From positions 1-28,977 of the forward strand of contig JBIKNC010000026.1 of assembly GCA_044358925.1 (NCBI GenBank): a stretch of 28,977 nt of DNA, given 5' to 3'. Positions 7,139 through 16,044 of this stretch are shown here, one piece after another (the first letter of the stretch is position 1; every line of letters begins with the position of its first letter). The translations under genes and the position numbers were made by a program. Below the pieces are notes generated by a model. That model was not told the DNA's origin. It ran no database searches and saw nothing but the letters and a program-made list of their open reading frames with translations. This stretch comes from Rohdeia sp044358925 (GTDB taxonomy: Bacteria > Planctomycetota > UBA1135 > GCA-002686595).

Positions 7139-8857
7139 GTGACCTCCGCGAAGAACACGACCCGCTGCGACGCCCTCGTCGTCGGCGCCGGCTTCGGCGG
7201 CCTCGGCGCGGGCCTCGCGTTCGCGGAGCGCGGCCTCGCGACGGTCGTGCTCGAAGCGCTCGTCTACCCGGGCGGCTGTGCGAGCACGTTCACACGCGGC
7301 GGGCACCACTTCGAGTCGGGCGCGACGCTCTTCGGCGGCTTCGACGAAGGCCAGTGGTTCGCGCGGCTCGTGCGCGAACACGCGCTGCCCGTTCAGCTCG
7401 CGCGCCTCGATCCCGTGATCGAACTCGTCACACCGACGTGGCGACTCGCGGTGCCGCGCGAACGCGCGAAGCTCGTGCATGCGCTGGAGCAACTCGCCGC
7501 GCAACGCGCTTCGATCGAAGCACCGCCGCCGCCCGGCGCGATCGCGCGCTTCTTCGAAAGCCAAGCCCGCGTGGCCGACGCGCTGTGGCCGTTGCTCGAC
7601 GATCCGCGCCGATTGCCGCCTTTCGACATGGCGGGGTTCATGTGGCACGCAAGCCGCGCCGCGAAGTACCTGAGCGTCGCGAGCGTCGTCGGACATTCAC
7701 TCGCCGACGTCGCGCGCCGCCACGGTGTGTGGAGCTGCGAACCCGTGCGCGTGCTCCTCGACGCCATCTCACAGATCACGATCCAGTGCAGCGCGAGCGA
7801 GGCCGAGGCGCCGTTCGCGCTCGCGACGCTCGACTATCCGTTCCGCGGCAGCGCGCACGTCGTCGGCGGCATCGGCGAACTCGCGCACGGCATGGCGGAA
7901 GCGATCGAACGCGCCGCGCCCGCTCCACAGGTGGGGGAGTGTGCGAGCGGCGTGCGCTACGCCCACCGCGCCATCGCCGTCGAGCGCGTGCGCGGCACTC
8001 ACGATCCGCTGTGGCGCGTGCACACGACGCGCGGCGTGTTCGAAGCGCCGCGGCTCGCGCTGAACGTGCTGCCGCAGGCTGCGCGGCGACTCCTCGAAGT
8101 CGGCGACGCACTCGCGAACGACGAACAATCGCGCGCGGTGATCGCCGCGAACGACGCTCCCGCACCGACCACCCGACGCACACCGCTCGACCCGACCGTG
8201 CGCGTCGCTCACGCGCGCCTCCAGCGGAGCGCCGCCGCCGTCGAGAGCGGGTGGGGCGCCTGCATGCTCTACCTCGTCGCCGACGAACCTCCCGGCGCGT
8301 CGCCGGAGCCGCAGCACCTCGAACTCGTGCGCGCTCCCGCCGCGCCGTTCACGGAAGGCAACCACGTGTTCGTGTCGATCGGCGGCGCTCGCGAACTCGC
8401 GCGCGGCGAGCTGCGCGCGCCGCACGGCCGCCGAACGATCACGGTGTCGACGCACGTGCCACTCGCCGAGCTCCTGACCCTCGACGACGGCGGCGAGCCC
8501 CAGGCCGGCGAATCGAGGCGCGACTTCGCCGCTCGCGCCGCCGCCAGTCCGCGCGCGCAACGCGTCGCCGCCGTGCAAATCGCGATGCGCGCGACCATCG
8601 CCGCGCTCGCACCCGAGTGGTCGAGCCGCATCGTCCACGACATGAGCGCGTCGCCGCGCACGTTCGAGCGCTTCACCCTCCGCCCGCACGGCTTCGTCGG
8701 CGGCGTGCCGCGCCGCCGCGGCCTCGCGCAGTACCTCTCGTTCGGCGCGCGCCCGCTCGCGCCCGGGCTCGCGCTCGTCGGCGACTCCGTGTTCCCCGGC
8801 CAGAGCACTCTCGCCGCCGCGCTCGGCGGCGCGAAGGCCGCCGCCCGCCTCCGCTGA
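7139..8857 (+). CDS. FAD-dependent desaturase/isomerase of the phytoene desaturase (CrtI/CrtISO) type
   Basis: This protein of about 572 aa opens with a Rossmann dinucleotide-binding motif (VVGAGFGGLGAG, glycines at about 16-21), followed by a YPGGCASTF-RGGHHFESGA segment typical of carotenoid desaturases and isomerases. It ends with the matching FAD-binding motif (LALVGDSVFPGQSTLAAALGG). Related enzymes desaturate, isomerise or saturate isoprenoids. The substrate cannot be told from the sequence, and no other carotenoid gene is in the window. The GTG at 7139 is chosen because it lies just before the conserved fold and 10 nt after the upstream stop. GTG at 7130 is also possible, and GTG at 7088 would overlap the upstream gene. 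Confidence 0.85.
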   Translation: MTSAKNTTRCDALVVGAGFGGLGAGLAFAERGLATVVLEALVYPGGCASTFTRGGHHFESGATLFGGFDEGQWFARLVREHALPVQLARLDPVIELVTPTWRLAVPRERAKLVHALEQLAAQRASIEAPPPPGAIARFFESQARVADALWPLLDDPRRLPPFDMAGFMWHASRAAKYLSVASVVGHSLADVARRHGVWSCEPVRVLLDAISQITIQCSASEAEAPFALATLDYPFRGSAHVVGGIGELAHGMAEAIERAAPAPQVGECASGVRYAHRAIAVERVRGTHDPLWRVHTTRGVFEAPRLALNVLPQAARRLLEVGDALANDEQSRAVIAANDAPAPTTRRTPLDPTVRVAHARLQRSAAAVESGWGACMLYLVADEPPGASPEPQHLELVRAPAAPFTEGNHVFVSIGGARELARGELRAPHGRRTITVSTHVPLAELLTLDDGGEPQAGESRRDFAARAAASPRAQRVAAVQIAMRATIAALAPEWSSRIVHDMSASPRTFERFTLRPHGFVGGVPRRRGLAQYLSFGARPLAPGLALVGDSVFPGQSTLAAALGGAKAAARLR

Positions 8858-9080
8858 TTTCGCGGCCGAGCGACGCGACCCGACGATGCGGCCAGACCTC
8901 GCGTCGTTCGTGGCCCGCTCGCATGGCGCCAGTGACATGCAACCGCCGGCGCGGAGCCGCCGCCCGACCGTCGCCGCACCGCGCCGCGCCGCTACGATGC
9001 CCGCCGCGGTGCTCGATCGACGCCGCGCTCCATCCTCCGAACTCGAGTCACCCGAGTTCCGTCGTCCGTCGAGGTCCACC
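8858..9080 (+). promoter_or_regulatory. Upstream region of the coiled-coil lipoprotein gene with TACGAT box
   Basis: This 223-bp spacer has no protein-like frame. TACGAT at 8994-8999 fits a TAnnnT -10 element and would give a leader of roughly 75 nt. No clear -35 element is seen. Confidence 0.35.
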
Positions 9081-10271
9081 GTGCTGCGCCACCGTTTCGC
9101 TCTCGTCTCGCTCTCCGCCGTCCTCGCCTTCACGAGCGCCTGCCACACGAGCGGCCCCGCCGACTTCAAGGACGACCAGAGCGCGGCCGAACGCGCCACG
9201 GACCTCGATCGCGAGCGCGAGTACGAAGGTGCGACGACCGCCGAAGAGCTCGACCGCTTCGTGCGCCAGGACCTCGAGAGCCGCAGCGCTGACCGCGCCG
9301 CCGCCGGCCTCGAAGCGTTCGTCTTCACGAGCCTCTTCGAAGAGCGCGCCTCCCACGCCAACGCGATCTACGCGAAGGCGAAGCCCGCGCTCCTGTTCCA
9401 ACGCCTCGGCGGCCAATCGCGCATCGCGACGGTCACGGCCCTCGGCGACATGCTCGCCATCGCCGCGCAGCGTGAACTGAACGGCATCCACGCCGCGATC
9501 CGCCTCGGCGACCACGACGCGCTCGGCCGCGCGCGCACCGGCGATCGCGCGATCCTGAGCGGCGAGACCCTGGCCCTCGCGCCGCACCTCGTGCCGCACG
9601 CCGAGTACGTCGACGGCGTCCTCGCCTACCGCCGCTTCGAGTCCGCGCCGACGCCCGGCGGCCAATCCGAAGTCGTCGCGCCGCTCGCACGCGCCATCGA
9701 AGCCTTCGCGCAAACCCGTCAAGAGGAGCCGCACTTCGTCGCGCTCATCCTCACCGCCCAAGCGCACGAACTCGGCGGCGACCGCACCGCCGCGATCGAG
9801 GCCTGGCTGCGCGCCGGCGAGAGCTCCTACTACAAGAACGCGCACCGCGACCTGCGCCTCGCGATCGACACGCGCATCGAAACCCACGTCGCCGCCGTGC
9901 GCGCCGAAGTGGAGGCCGCCGTCGCCGCCGAGTGGGAGAAGCGCCTCGCCGACCAGAAGCGCGCCGCCGCCGCCGAAGCCGAGATCGCGAAGACCCGCGT
10001 CGCCACGCTCGAGAAGGACCTCGCCGCCGCGCGCGCCGAGTACGAGTCGCTCGCCGTCGAACTCGAATCCGAGCGCTTCGAGAACGCCCAACAACTCGAG
10101 CGCGCCGCCGCCGCGAACCGCATCGCCCAACTCGAAACCCAGCTCGAGGACGCGCGCCGCACGTTGGAACTGGTGCTGGCCGGCAAGCTCGCCCCGTCGA
10201 CGACCGCCGCCGCGAGTCCTGCGTCGAGCGGGAGTGTGATGGTGGAGTGGCAGGCGCAGGCGAAGAACTGA
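9081..10271 (+). CDS. Coiled-coil lipoprotein of unknown function
   Basis: This 396-aa product begins with a lipoprotein signal peptide: basic LRHR, a hydrophobic core, then FTSAC with the lipidated Cys at position 21. The middle (about 50-270) is helical and may hold TPR-like repeats (AEYVDGVLAYRRF, ALILTAQAHELGGDRTAAIEAWLRAGESS). Residues about 285-375 are a long Ala/Glu/Arg-rich coiled coil with heptad character, followed by a low-complexity Thr/Ala/Ser tail. The GTG at 9081 is chosen because it gives the complete signal peptide and follows GAGG at 9071-9074 with a 6-nt gap. A TACGAT box at 8994-8999 is a possible -10 element. It probably sits on the periplasmic face of a membrane as a scaffold; no enzymatic motif is visible. 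Confidence 0.8.
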   Translation: MLRHRFALVSLSAVLAFTSACHTSGPADFKDDQSAAERATDLDREREYEGATTAEELDRFVRQDLESRSADRAAAGLEAFVFTSLFEERASHANAIYAKAKPALLFQRLGGQSRIATVTALGDMLAIAAQRELNGIHAAIRLGDHDALGRARTGDRAILSGETLALAPHLVPHAEYVDGVLAYRRFESAPTPGGQSEVVAPLARAIEAFAQTRQEEPHFVALILTAQAHELGGDRTAAIEAWLRAGESSYYKNAHRDLRLAIDTRIETHVAAVRAEVEAAVAAEWEKRLADQKRAAAAEAEIAKTRVATLEKDLAAARAEYESLAVELESERFENAQQLERAAAANRIAQLETQLEDARRTLELVLAGKLAPSTTAAASPASSGSVMVEWQAQAKN

Positions 10272-10365
10272 GTCCTGCAGCGGAGCGCGTGTCGTTCGGT
10301 GCGGCTGCGCAATCGAGCGCCTGCCACTGGCTCGACGGACTTCATTCGCAGCTCCACACGCGCTC

Positions 10366-10944
10366 ATGAAGTTGCTCCTCGCGGTCGCCGTGATCCTCGC
10401 CGTGCTGGGCGTGAGGTACTTCGTCTCGAGGATCAACACACCGACGGCCAAGCCGCGCGCCAAGTCCGGCGCCGGCTCTGCCAACCCTCACGTGGCGATG
10501 CGCGAGCACGTCCTCGCCGCGACGGCCGCGGAATTCGGGCTCTCGCCGCTCAGCCGCGGTGTGTGGGGCGTCCTCATGGAGTTGGGATCTCCGGAAGGTT
10601 GGGCGACTGTCGTCGCGCTGTCGGACGGCAGCGCGAGTCTCTACACGAGTGCGGGCGGCGGGGTCATCGGAGGTCGCTCGCACGAGCGCGTCGCTGAAGC
10701 CGCGCGCGATTTCTGCGCCGCTGCGAACGAACTCGCAGGCGGCCTGCAGGTCGCGACGACATTCCCACCTCCCACGAGCGGCCGCATCGTCTTCCACGTT
10801 CTCACGGTCGACGGCGTTCGCTCCATCGACGAGGCGGAGAGCCGACTCCGGTCAGGTTCGAGCCGCCTCACACCGCTCTATCACGGCGGACACGACGTGA
10901 TCACGGAGCTGCGCAGCGTCGCGCCGGCACCGGGCGGCGGCTGA
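10366..10944 (+). CDS. Membrane-anchored hypothetical protein
   Basis: This 192-aa protein has an N-terminal hydrophobic helix (MKLLLAVAVILAVLGVRYFV) acting as an anchor or uncleaved signal. A short Lys/Arg/Pro linker and a compact domain (about 45-185) follow, with strands such as GWATVVALSDGSASLYTSAGGGVIGG and GRIVFHVLTVDGV. The pattern of a small domain reporting on a value (GSASLYTSAGG) is seen in unnamed proteins of several high-GC phyla, but I cannot assign a family. No Shine-Dalgarno sequence is visible before the ATG. It follows the lipoprotein gene by 94 bp and converges on the SDR gene. Confidence 0.7.
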   Translation: MKLLLAVAVILAVLGVRYFVSRINTPTAKPRAKSGAGSANPHVAMREHVLAATAAEFGLSPLSRGVWGVLMELGSPEGWATVVALSDGSASLYTSAGGGVIGGRSHERVAEAARDFCAAANELAGGLQVATTFPPPTSGRIVFHVLTVDGVRSIDEAESRLRSGSSRLTPLYHGGHDVITELRSVAPAPGGG

Positions 10945-11006
10945 GCGGGCGGGCGCACCCTCCGTCCACTTCCTCGCGCACGACGCTCCGACGATCTCGA
11001 AGCGCT

Positions 11007-12473
11007 TCACTGCGCGTGCGTTTGCGCGTCGCTCTTGCGCGCCGCCTTCGCGAGGCCGCGCAGCATCCCGGCGAAGACCAACTGGTGCAACGGCCACACG
11101 CCGTACCAGTAGGCGAGGCCGCGCAAGCCCAGCGGATCGAACGTCGCCGTCTGTCGCAGGCGTGCGCCGTCGCCGTCGGGCTCGACTTCGAATTCGAGCC
11201 ACGCCCGGCCGGGCAGCTTCATCTCCGCGGACAGGCGCAGGCGCCGCTCCGGACCGATCGCTTCGACGCGCCAGCAGTCGAGCGCATCTCCGACACGCAC
11301 GTGCTCCGGATCGCGGCGGCCGCGCCGCATGCCGACGCCGCCCATGAGGAGGTCGAGCCAGCCGCGCAGCGTCCACAGCCAGTTCGCGTAGTACCAACCG
11401 TTCGTGCCGCCAATGCGCTGCACCGCGGCGAAGACCACATCGGGCGGCGCGGCGACGTGCAGCGTGCGCGAGTCGACGAGGCGGTTGCCGAAGCGCGTGC
11501 CGCCCCACTGCGGGAGCGTGTCCGTCGCCGCCGACGCCGCATCGGACCAACGCGTCTGTGCGAATGATTTGTCCTCGTTGCGCAGGGCGCGCGCGATCGC
11601 TTCGGGCACGCCGATCGGTCGGATGGAGAACAGGCGCAGCGCGGAGTCGTCGCGCACGATGGTCGGATGGCGGAGGCTGTCGACGAGTTTGCGACCGACG
11701 CGCGCGTAGAGCGGCGTGACCAGACCGAGCCACAGACTCGACAGCCGCGGCGAGAGCAGCGGCACGGGGATGAACAGGCGCGAGAGGCCGCGTTGGCGCG
11801 CGTACTCGTGCATCAGCTCCCCGTAGGAGACCTGGTCGGGGCCGCCGATCTCGACGATCGTGCTGTCCGTCAGCGGGAGTGACAGCGACGCTCGCAGATA
11901 GGCGAGCACGTCGTCGATCGCGATCGGCTGCGCCTGCACATGGACCCAGCGCGGCATGACCATCGCGGGCAGGCGCTCGACGAGCGCGCGGATCATCTCG
12001 AACGACAGACTGCCCGAGCCGATCACGATCGACGCGCGGAACTCGAGCACCGGCACGCCGTGCGCTCGCAAACGCTCGCCGACTTCGTGCCGACTGCGCA
12101 GGTGCGCCGACAGCTTCGGATCGTCGACACCCAGACCGCCGAGGTAGACGATGCGCTTCACACCAGCGGCGCGCGCGGCGGCCGCGAAGTTGTCCGCGGC
12201 GACACGATCCTGCGCCTCGAAGCTGCCCGCCGCGCCCATCGAGTGGACGAGGTAGTAGGCCGTGTCGACGCCGCGCATGGCGGCCGCGACCGAATCCGCG
12301 TCGAGCACGTCGCCGCGCACCACCTCGACGCCCGCCGGCACGCGCGCCGCCAGCACTTCCGGCTGCCGCGCCAAGCAGCGCACGCGCCGACCATCCGTGA
12401 CGAGCAACGGCAACAGCCGCCCGCCGACGTAGCCGGTCGCGCCCGTCAGCAGGATGAGGCCGGGTGTCTTCAT
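11007..12473 (-). CDS. SDR-family NAD(P)-binding protein with DUF2867-like C-terminal domain
   Basis: The 488-aa product begins with an atypical SDR/NmrA-like Rossmann domain. TGATGYVGG at 10-18 is the NAD(P)-binding glycine motif. It is followed by RGDVLDADSVAAAMRGVDTAYYLVHSMG and VKRIVYLGGLG, the usual strand-4 and strand-5 signatures. The C-terminal part (about 345-475) matches the DUF2867/SRPBCC-like pattern of YbjT-type proteins: GGTNGWYYANWLW near its start and WLEFEVEPDGDGARLRQTATFDP, ending with GLAYWYGVWPLHQLVFAGML. The enzymatic reaction is unknown. The ATG at 12473 is the natural start, two codons before the first strand. A hairpin separates it from the operon upstream, so it is probably transcribed alone. 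Confidence 0.88.
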   Translation of the reverse strand: MKTPGLILLTGATGYVGGRLLPLLVTDGRRVRCLARQPEVLAARVPAGVEVVRGDVLDADSVAAAMRGVDTAYYLVHSMGAAGSFEAQDRVAADNFAAAARAAGVKRIVYLGGLGVDDPKLSAHLRSRHEVGERLRAHGVPVLEFRASIVIGSGSLSFEMIRALVERLPAMVMPRWVHVQAQPIAIDDVLAYLRASLSLPLTDSTIVEIGGPDQVSYGELMHEYARQRGLSRLFIPVPLLSPRLSSLWLGLVTPLYARVGRKLVDSLRHPTIVRDDSALRLFSIRPIGVPEAIARALRNEDKSFAQTRWSDAASAATDTLPQWGGTRFGNRLVDSRTLHVAAPPDVVFAAVQRIGGTNGWYYANWLWTLRGWLDLLMGGVGMRRGRRDPEHVRVGDALDCWRVEAIGPERRLRLSAEMKLPGRAWLEFEVEPDGDGARLRQTATFDPLGLRGLAYWYGVWPLHQLVFAGMLRGLAKAARKSDAQTHAQ

Positions 12474-12497
12474 CGGCGGCGCCGACCGTTCGGCGAA

Positions 12498-12528
12498 GGG
12501 AGCGGCGCGCGGCGAGCCGCTCGCTCCC
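12498..12528 (-). terminator. Hairpin after the VCBS operon
   Basis: GGGAGCG (12498-12504) pairs with CGCTCCC (12522-12528). Inside it GCGGC (12509-12513) pairs with GCCGC (12516-12520). It lies in the 104-bp gap after the last VCBS gene and before the SDR start, on the transcribed minus strand. No U-tract is present. Confidence 0.4.
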
Positions 12529-12577
12529 GCACTGACTTTCGGGCGCGCGCCGCCGCTGGATGCTTCGCGCGGAGCGT

Positions 12578-14431
12578 TCAGCGCCGCACGTAGATCGCGA
12601 CGCTCCACGCGCCGCGGCCCTCGAGCGCGAACTCGCCCTCGTTCTCGACGACGCCCACGATCTCGCCGGAGACGAGCACGTCGGCGCGGCCGTCGCCGTC
12701 GATGTCGGGCGTGCGCAGCGACCATTCGAGCGGGCCGAAGGGGAGTGAGAGGCGCAGTTCGGGTGCGATGGGGAGGGCGCGCTCGCGCAGGACGGCGCCG
12801 GGCGAGATCGCGAAGGCGTCGAGTTCGCCGAGGTCGATCACGGTCTCGGCGCCGTCGCCGGCGCGGTCGAGGTCGGCGAGGAGGAGGCGCTCGACGATGC
12901 GATCGATGTCGTCGGTGGGCAGGTCTTCGAAGCGCTGCGCGTCGCCGGCGCAGTCGCGTGTGACGACGAGTTCCATGCTCGAGTCGCCCGGGCGCACGTC
13001 GATCACGTCGTTCGAGACGGCGTCGGCGTCCCACGCGACGCGGCGCGCGGGGATGCTCCACTTGGCCTCGAGTTCTTCGCCGAGTTGTTCGGCCTCTTCG
13101 ATGAAACCGAGGAGGCGCGGCACACGCAGCGCGAGCACGTTGCGCTGCGTCGGCTTGCGGTCGAAGGCGCCATCGATGTTCTGGTAGGTGAAGAGTTCGA
13201 ACTCGATGCGGCCGGGCAGGATGAGGAAGCGCAGGAGCTTCGCGAGGCTGAGGCGTTCGCCGCGCAGGATCTGCAGGTCGGGGCGCTCGTCGCCGAGGAC
13301 TTGGCGCACGAAGAAGTAGAGGACGTTGCCGCTGGCCTTCAGGACCTGATCGGCGTCCGCGCGCGGACCGGTCGCCGCGCCGCCCAGGTAGACCTTGTAG
13401 GTGCCCTGTGCGCCGATGACGAGGTCCTTCGGCAGCACGCCGTCGAGGTCGGCGACGCGCCACTGCGCGGTGCCCGAGACGGCGGCGAGGATGTCGTCGA
13501 GATCGAAGTTGGCGGCGGGCGCTGCGCCGCGCAGCGCGGCGAGGTCGAGGGTCCACGTCGGCTGCGTGTCGATCTTCGGGCGCGCGAGGTGGAAGGCGAC
13601 GCGGTCGCTGGTCTCGGACACGAGGTCCGAGAGGCCGTCGCCGTCGACGTCCTCGATGCGGAACCACGGCACACGCACGGTCTGTGCGAAGGTCGACGTG
13701 AGCACGTCGGGATCGCCGAGGGCGAGTTCGACGTCGGGCTCGAAGGCGACTTCGATCGGCGGAGCGAAGAGGAGGGCGCTGCTCGCACCGTCGACGGCGC
13801 GTCCGCGGTTGATGCGCACGCGGAACACACCGGCGCCGGGCAGCACGAGATCCGCGAGCCCGTCGCCGTCGACGTCGCGCGCGAGGCCGACGCGCGACAC
13901 GCCGTAGGGCAGGAAACACGCCTCCTCGAGCACGAGTTCGGGCGCGGTCCACGAACCGGGCCCGGAGGCGTCGCTCGGCGGCGCCCAGCGGCGCAGCTCG
14001 ACGCGCCGACCGTCCGTGATCGTCGCGAGTGCGATGCGGCCGTCGCCGTCGAGTTCGACGAGGTCCCACGCGACGCGCTCACCCGGCCAGGTGAAGAGCG
14101 CCTCGGCAGCGGCGAAGACACCGTCCGCGCCGAGGGCGCGCACCGCGACGCCGGTCTTGTCGATGCGCAGCAGTTCTTGATCGCCGTCGCCGTCGAGGTC
14201 GCGGAACGCGAGGCGCGAACCGTCGTCGGGCAGCGTGACGTACGTCGCCGCGAGGCCCGGCGGCAGTTCGGGGAGCGCGTTCGCGGGCGCGGCCGTGTCT
14301 TGAGCGATCGCGGCGTCGTTCGCGAGCGCTGCGCCGTTCGCGAACACCGCCGCGAGGCCGTGTGCGCTCAGTGCAACGCTGCCGACGGCGACCACGCCGA
14401 GAAGAGTCCGAGTCGCGTGGAGCGGGCTCAT
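12578..14431 (-). CDS. Exported VCBS/FG-GAP repeat protein
   Basis: This 617-aa protein has an N-terminal signal peptide (about 1-31, ending near AAVFA). It then carries repeated calcium-loop motifs DxDGDG followed by a hydrophobic strand: DLDGDGDQ (78-85), ELDGDGR (126-132), DVDGDGLADL (186-195), DVDGDGLSDL (261-270) and DIDGDGRADV (about 576-585). These are hallmarks of VCBS/FG-GAP beta-propeller blades. Such proteins are usually exported and act in adhesion or ligand binding, often with calcium. The start ATG (14431) overlaps the stop of the upstream gene as ATGA, so the two are translationally coupled; the longer in-frame reading (to 15043) is antisense noise. A less repetitive middle (about 340-560) may be an inserted domain. 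Confidence 0.87.
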   Translation of the reverse strand: MSPLHATRTLLGVVAVGSVALSAHGLAAVFANGAALANDAAIAQDTAAPANALPELPPGLAATYVTLPDDGSRLAFRDLDGDGDQELLRIDKTGVAVRALGADGVFAAAEALFTWPGERVAWDLVELDGDGRIALATITDGRRVELRRWAPPSDASGPGSWTAPELVLEEACFLPYGVSRVGLARDVDGDGLADLVLPGAGVFRVRINRGRAVDGASSALLFAPPIEVAFEPDVELALGDPDVLTSTFAQTVRVPWFRIEDVDGDGLSDLVSETSDRVAFHLARPKIDTQPTWTLDLAALRGAAPAANFDLDDILAAVSGTAQWRVADLDGVLPKDLVIGAQGTYKVYLGGAATGPRADADQVLKASGNVLYFFVRQVLGDERPDLQILRGERLSLAKLLRFLILPGRIEFELFTYQNIDGAFDRKPTQRNVLALRVPRLLGFIEEAEQLGEELEAKWSIPARRVAWDADAVSNDVIDVRPGDSSMELVVTRDCAGDAQRFEDLPTDDIDRIVERLLLADLDRAGDGAETVIDLGELDAFAISPGAVLRERALPIAPELRLSLPFGPLEWSLRTPDIDGDGRADVLVSGEIVGVVENEGEFALEGRGAWSVAIYVRR

Positions 14432-16044
14432 CGCGCACCTCCCTTCTTCGACAGCAGCACCGTGAGCCCGTTCTCCGCGCGGCTCACGACGTCGCCGAGT
14501 CCGTCGCCGTTGAGGTCGCGCACGTCGAGCGACAGCACCGAACCGCGCGTCGCGTAGCTCTTCCACGGCGCCTCGTCGATCTGCCAGGTCGTGCCCGAGA
14601 AGAAGCCCGACTCCTTGCGCAGCCGTTTGATCGCCACCTTGCCGTCGAGCGCGACCTCGACGAGGTCGCCGAGGCCGTCGCCGCTCATGTCCATGCGCAT
14701 GACGCGATTCGCGATGACTTCGCGCACGCCGTTCTCGTCGAAGGTGCGCGACTGACGGAAGAGCGGTTTGCGCTCGAAGCCGCCGCGCACACCGACGTAG
14801 ACGAGTTGTGTCTGTTCGAACGTGAGCCCGGTCGCGGCCGCGACGACACTCGGCACCGCGAACGTGCGCACGACCAGATCCGGGAGCGCGTCGCCGTCGA
14901 TGCGGCCGACCTCGGCGCGGACGTTCGCCGCTTCGAAGCGCAGCACTTGGTTCGGCTCGGCGGGGAAGAGGCGCTCCTTCGTCCCGAGCAGCACCAAGAG
15001 GCGCCACTCGACGTTCTCGAAACCTTCGAACTCCTCGTTCCACGTGGCGAGCACGTCGAGGCGCCCGTCGCCGTCGAGGTCAACGAGTTCGAGCGTCGCG
15101 GTGTTGTCGCCGCGCCGCAAGTAGTCGGGCAGCGTCTCGACGCGCGACGGGGCGACCGCGAAGCCGTTCGCATTCCCGAGGTGCACACGCAGCTCCTGGC
15201 CGTCGAGCACCACGAGATCGCGCACACGATCGCCGTCGAGGTCGACGAGTGCCGGAGCGCTGATCGCGCGCCCGTCCGACGCGAGTGTGGTCGTCGACGA
15301 CTCGCCGAGGAACGGCTCGAGGTCGCTGCCGAGGCTGATGTCGAAACCGGCGCCGCGGCGGTTGCCATCCGTGTTCCCGCCGTCGGTGCCGTCGCGCTCG
15401 CCCTCGTTCGCGCGGCCGATCGCGGCGCTGCTGTCGCCGGTCGCGCTCGCATCCCAGCGCACACGCGCCGCCCACGCCGCATCGGCCGCGGCCCCTTCGA
15501 CCGGGGCGAACAACGCGAAACCGTCGCGATCGGGCAGCAGCAGCCACTCGCGACCACCGGCCGCGACGACGTACTTCCAGTGCGGCAGCGCGAGCGGATC
15601 GGGCACGTCGTACAGGAGCGGCGCGTCGATGAGCCGCGCAACGTTGCCGCGCAATCGATCGGCGGTCGGCGAGAGCGCGAACGCTCCGCCGCGCGTCAGG
15701 TAGACGATCTCGCGACCCGCTTCGGCGCGCACGTCGGCGACCGTCCACGCGATGACGTCGGTCGGCACCTTGAAGACGTGGCGCGGCTCGCGCGCGAGTG
15801 TGTCGGCGCCGAGGGCGTGCACGCGCAGTTCGCGCGCGCCGCCGTCGAGGCGCACCGCGAGCACGACCTCGTCGCGCCCGTCCATGTCGACGTCGACGAA
15901 CGCGGAGGCGAGCAGGCGCCCTTCGATCGGCAGCGACACGTCGATGAAGTGGGACTCGTTCGAGTCGCGCTCGACAACACCGTGCGACTCGTTCGAGTCG
16001 GCGGCGAACGCTGCGATGAACGCGAGCGGAAGAAGGAGGCTCAT
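14428..16044 (-). CDS. Exported VCBS/FG-GAP repeat protein, upstream paralogue
   Basis: This 538-aa exported protein has a short hydrophobic signal (LLLPLAFIAAFA) followed by a duplicated DSNESH hexapeptide. Calcium-loop blades then follow: DVDMDGRDEV, DLDGDRVRDL, DLDGDGRLDV, RIDGDALPDL, DMSGDGLGDL and DLNGDGLGDV. The spacing suggests a beta-propeller. A Gly/Asn/Asp-rich low-complexity insert lies near residues 205-225. Both ends overlap neighbours by ATGA (16044/16041 and 14431/14428), so it is the middle gene of a tightly coupled operon. It shares fold class with the next gene but the two do not look like a recent duplication. The start at 16044 was chosen because of the ATGA junction and the signal peptide. 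Confidence 0.87.
   Translation of the reverse strand: MSLLLPLAFIAAFAADSNESHGVVERDSNESHFIDVSLPIEGRLLASAFVDVDMDGRDEVVLAVRLDGGARELRVHALGADTLAREPRHVFKVPTDVIAWTVADVRAEAGREIVYLTRGGAFALSPTADRLRGNVARLIDAPLLYDVPDPLALPHWKYVVAAGGREWLLLPDRDGFALFAPVEGAAADAAWAARVRWDASATGDSSAAIGRANEGERDGTDGGNTDGNRRGAGFDISLGSDLEPFLGESSTTTLASDGRAISAPALVDLDGDRVRDLVVLDGQELRVHLGNANGFAVAPSRVETLPDYLRRGDNTATLELVDLDGDGRLDVLATWNEEFEGFENVEWRLLVLLGTKERLFPAEPNQVLRFEAANVRAEVGRIDGDALPDLVVRTFAVPSVVAAATGLTFEQTQLVYVGVRGGFERKPLFRQSRTFDENGVREVIANRVMRMDMSGDGLGDLVEVALDGKVAIKRLRKESGFFSGTTWQIDEAPWKSYATRGSVLSLDVRDLNGDGLGDVVSRAENGLTVLLSKKGGAR

Noticed and set aside
7354..9480. The 708-aa plus-strand frame overlapping the FAD enzyme
   Set aside because: It is almost entirely Arg, Ala, Ser and Thr, the mark of a shadow frame in GC-rich coding DNA. 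The FAD enzyme frame has full cofactor motifs.
14431..15043. Long N-terminal extension of the second VCBS protein
   Set aside because: It lies antisense to the real upstream VCBS gene. The ATG at 14431 has a signal peptide and an ATGA overlap.
12578..16044. Repeated CGTCGCCGTCGA DNA units as a CRISPR or satellite repeat
   Set aside because: The copies are irregularly spaced, in frame, and encode the DxDGDG calcium loops of the two VCBS proteins.
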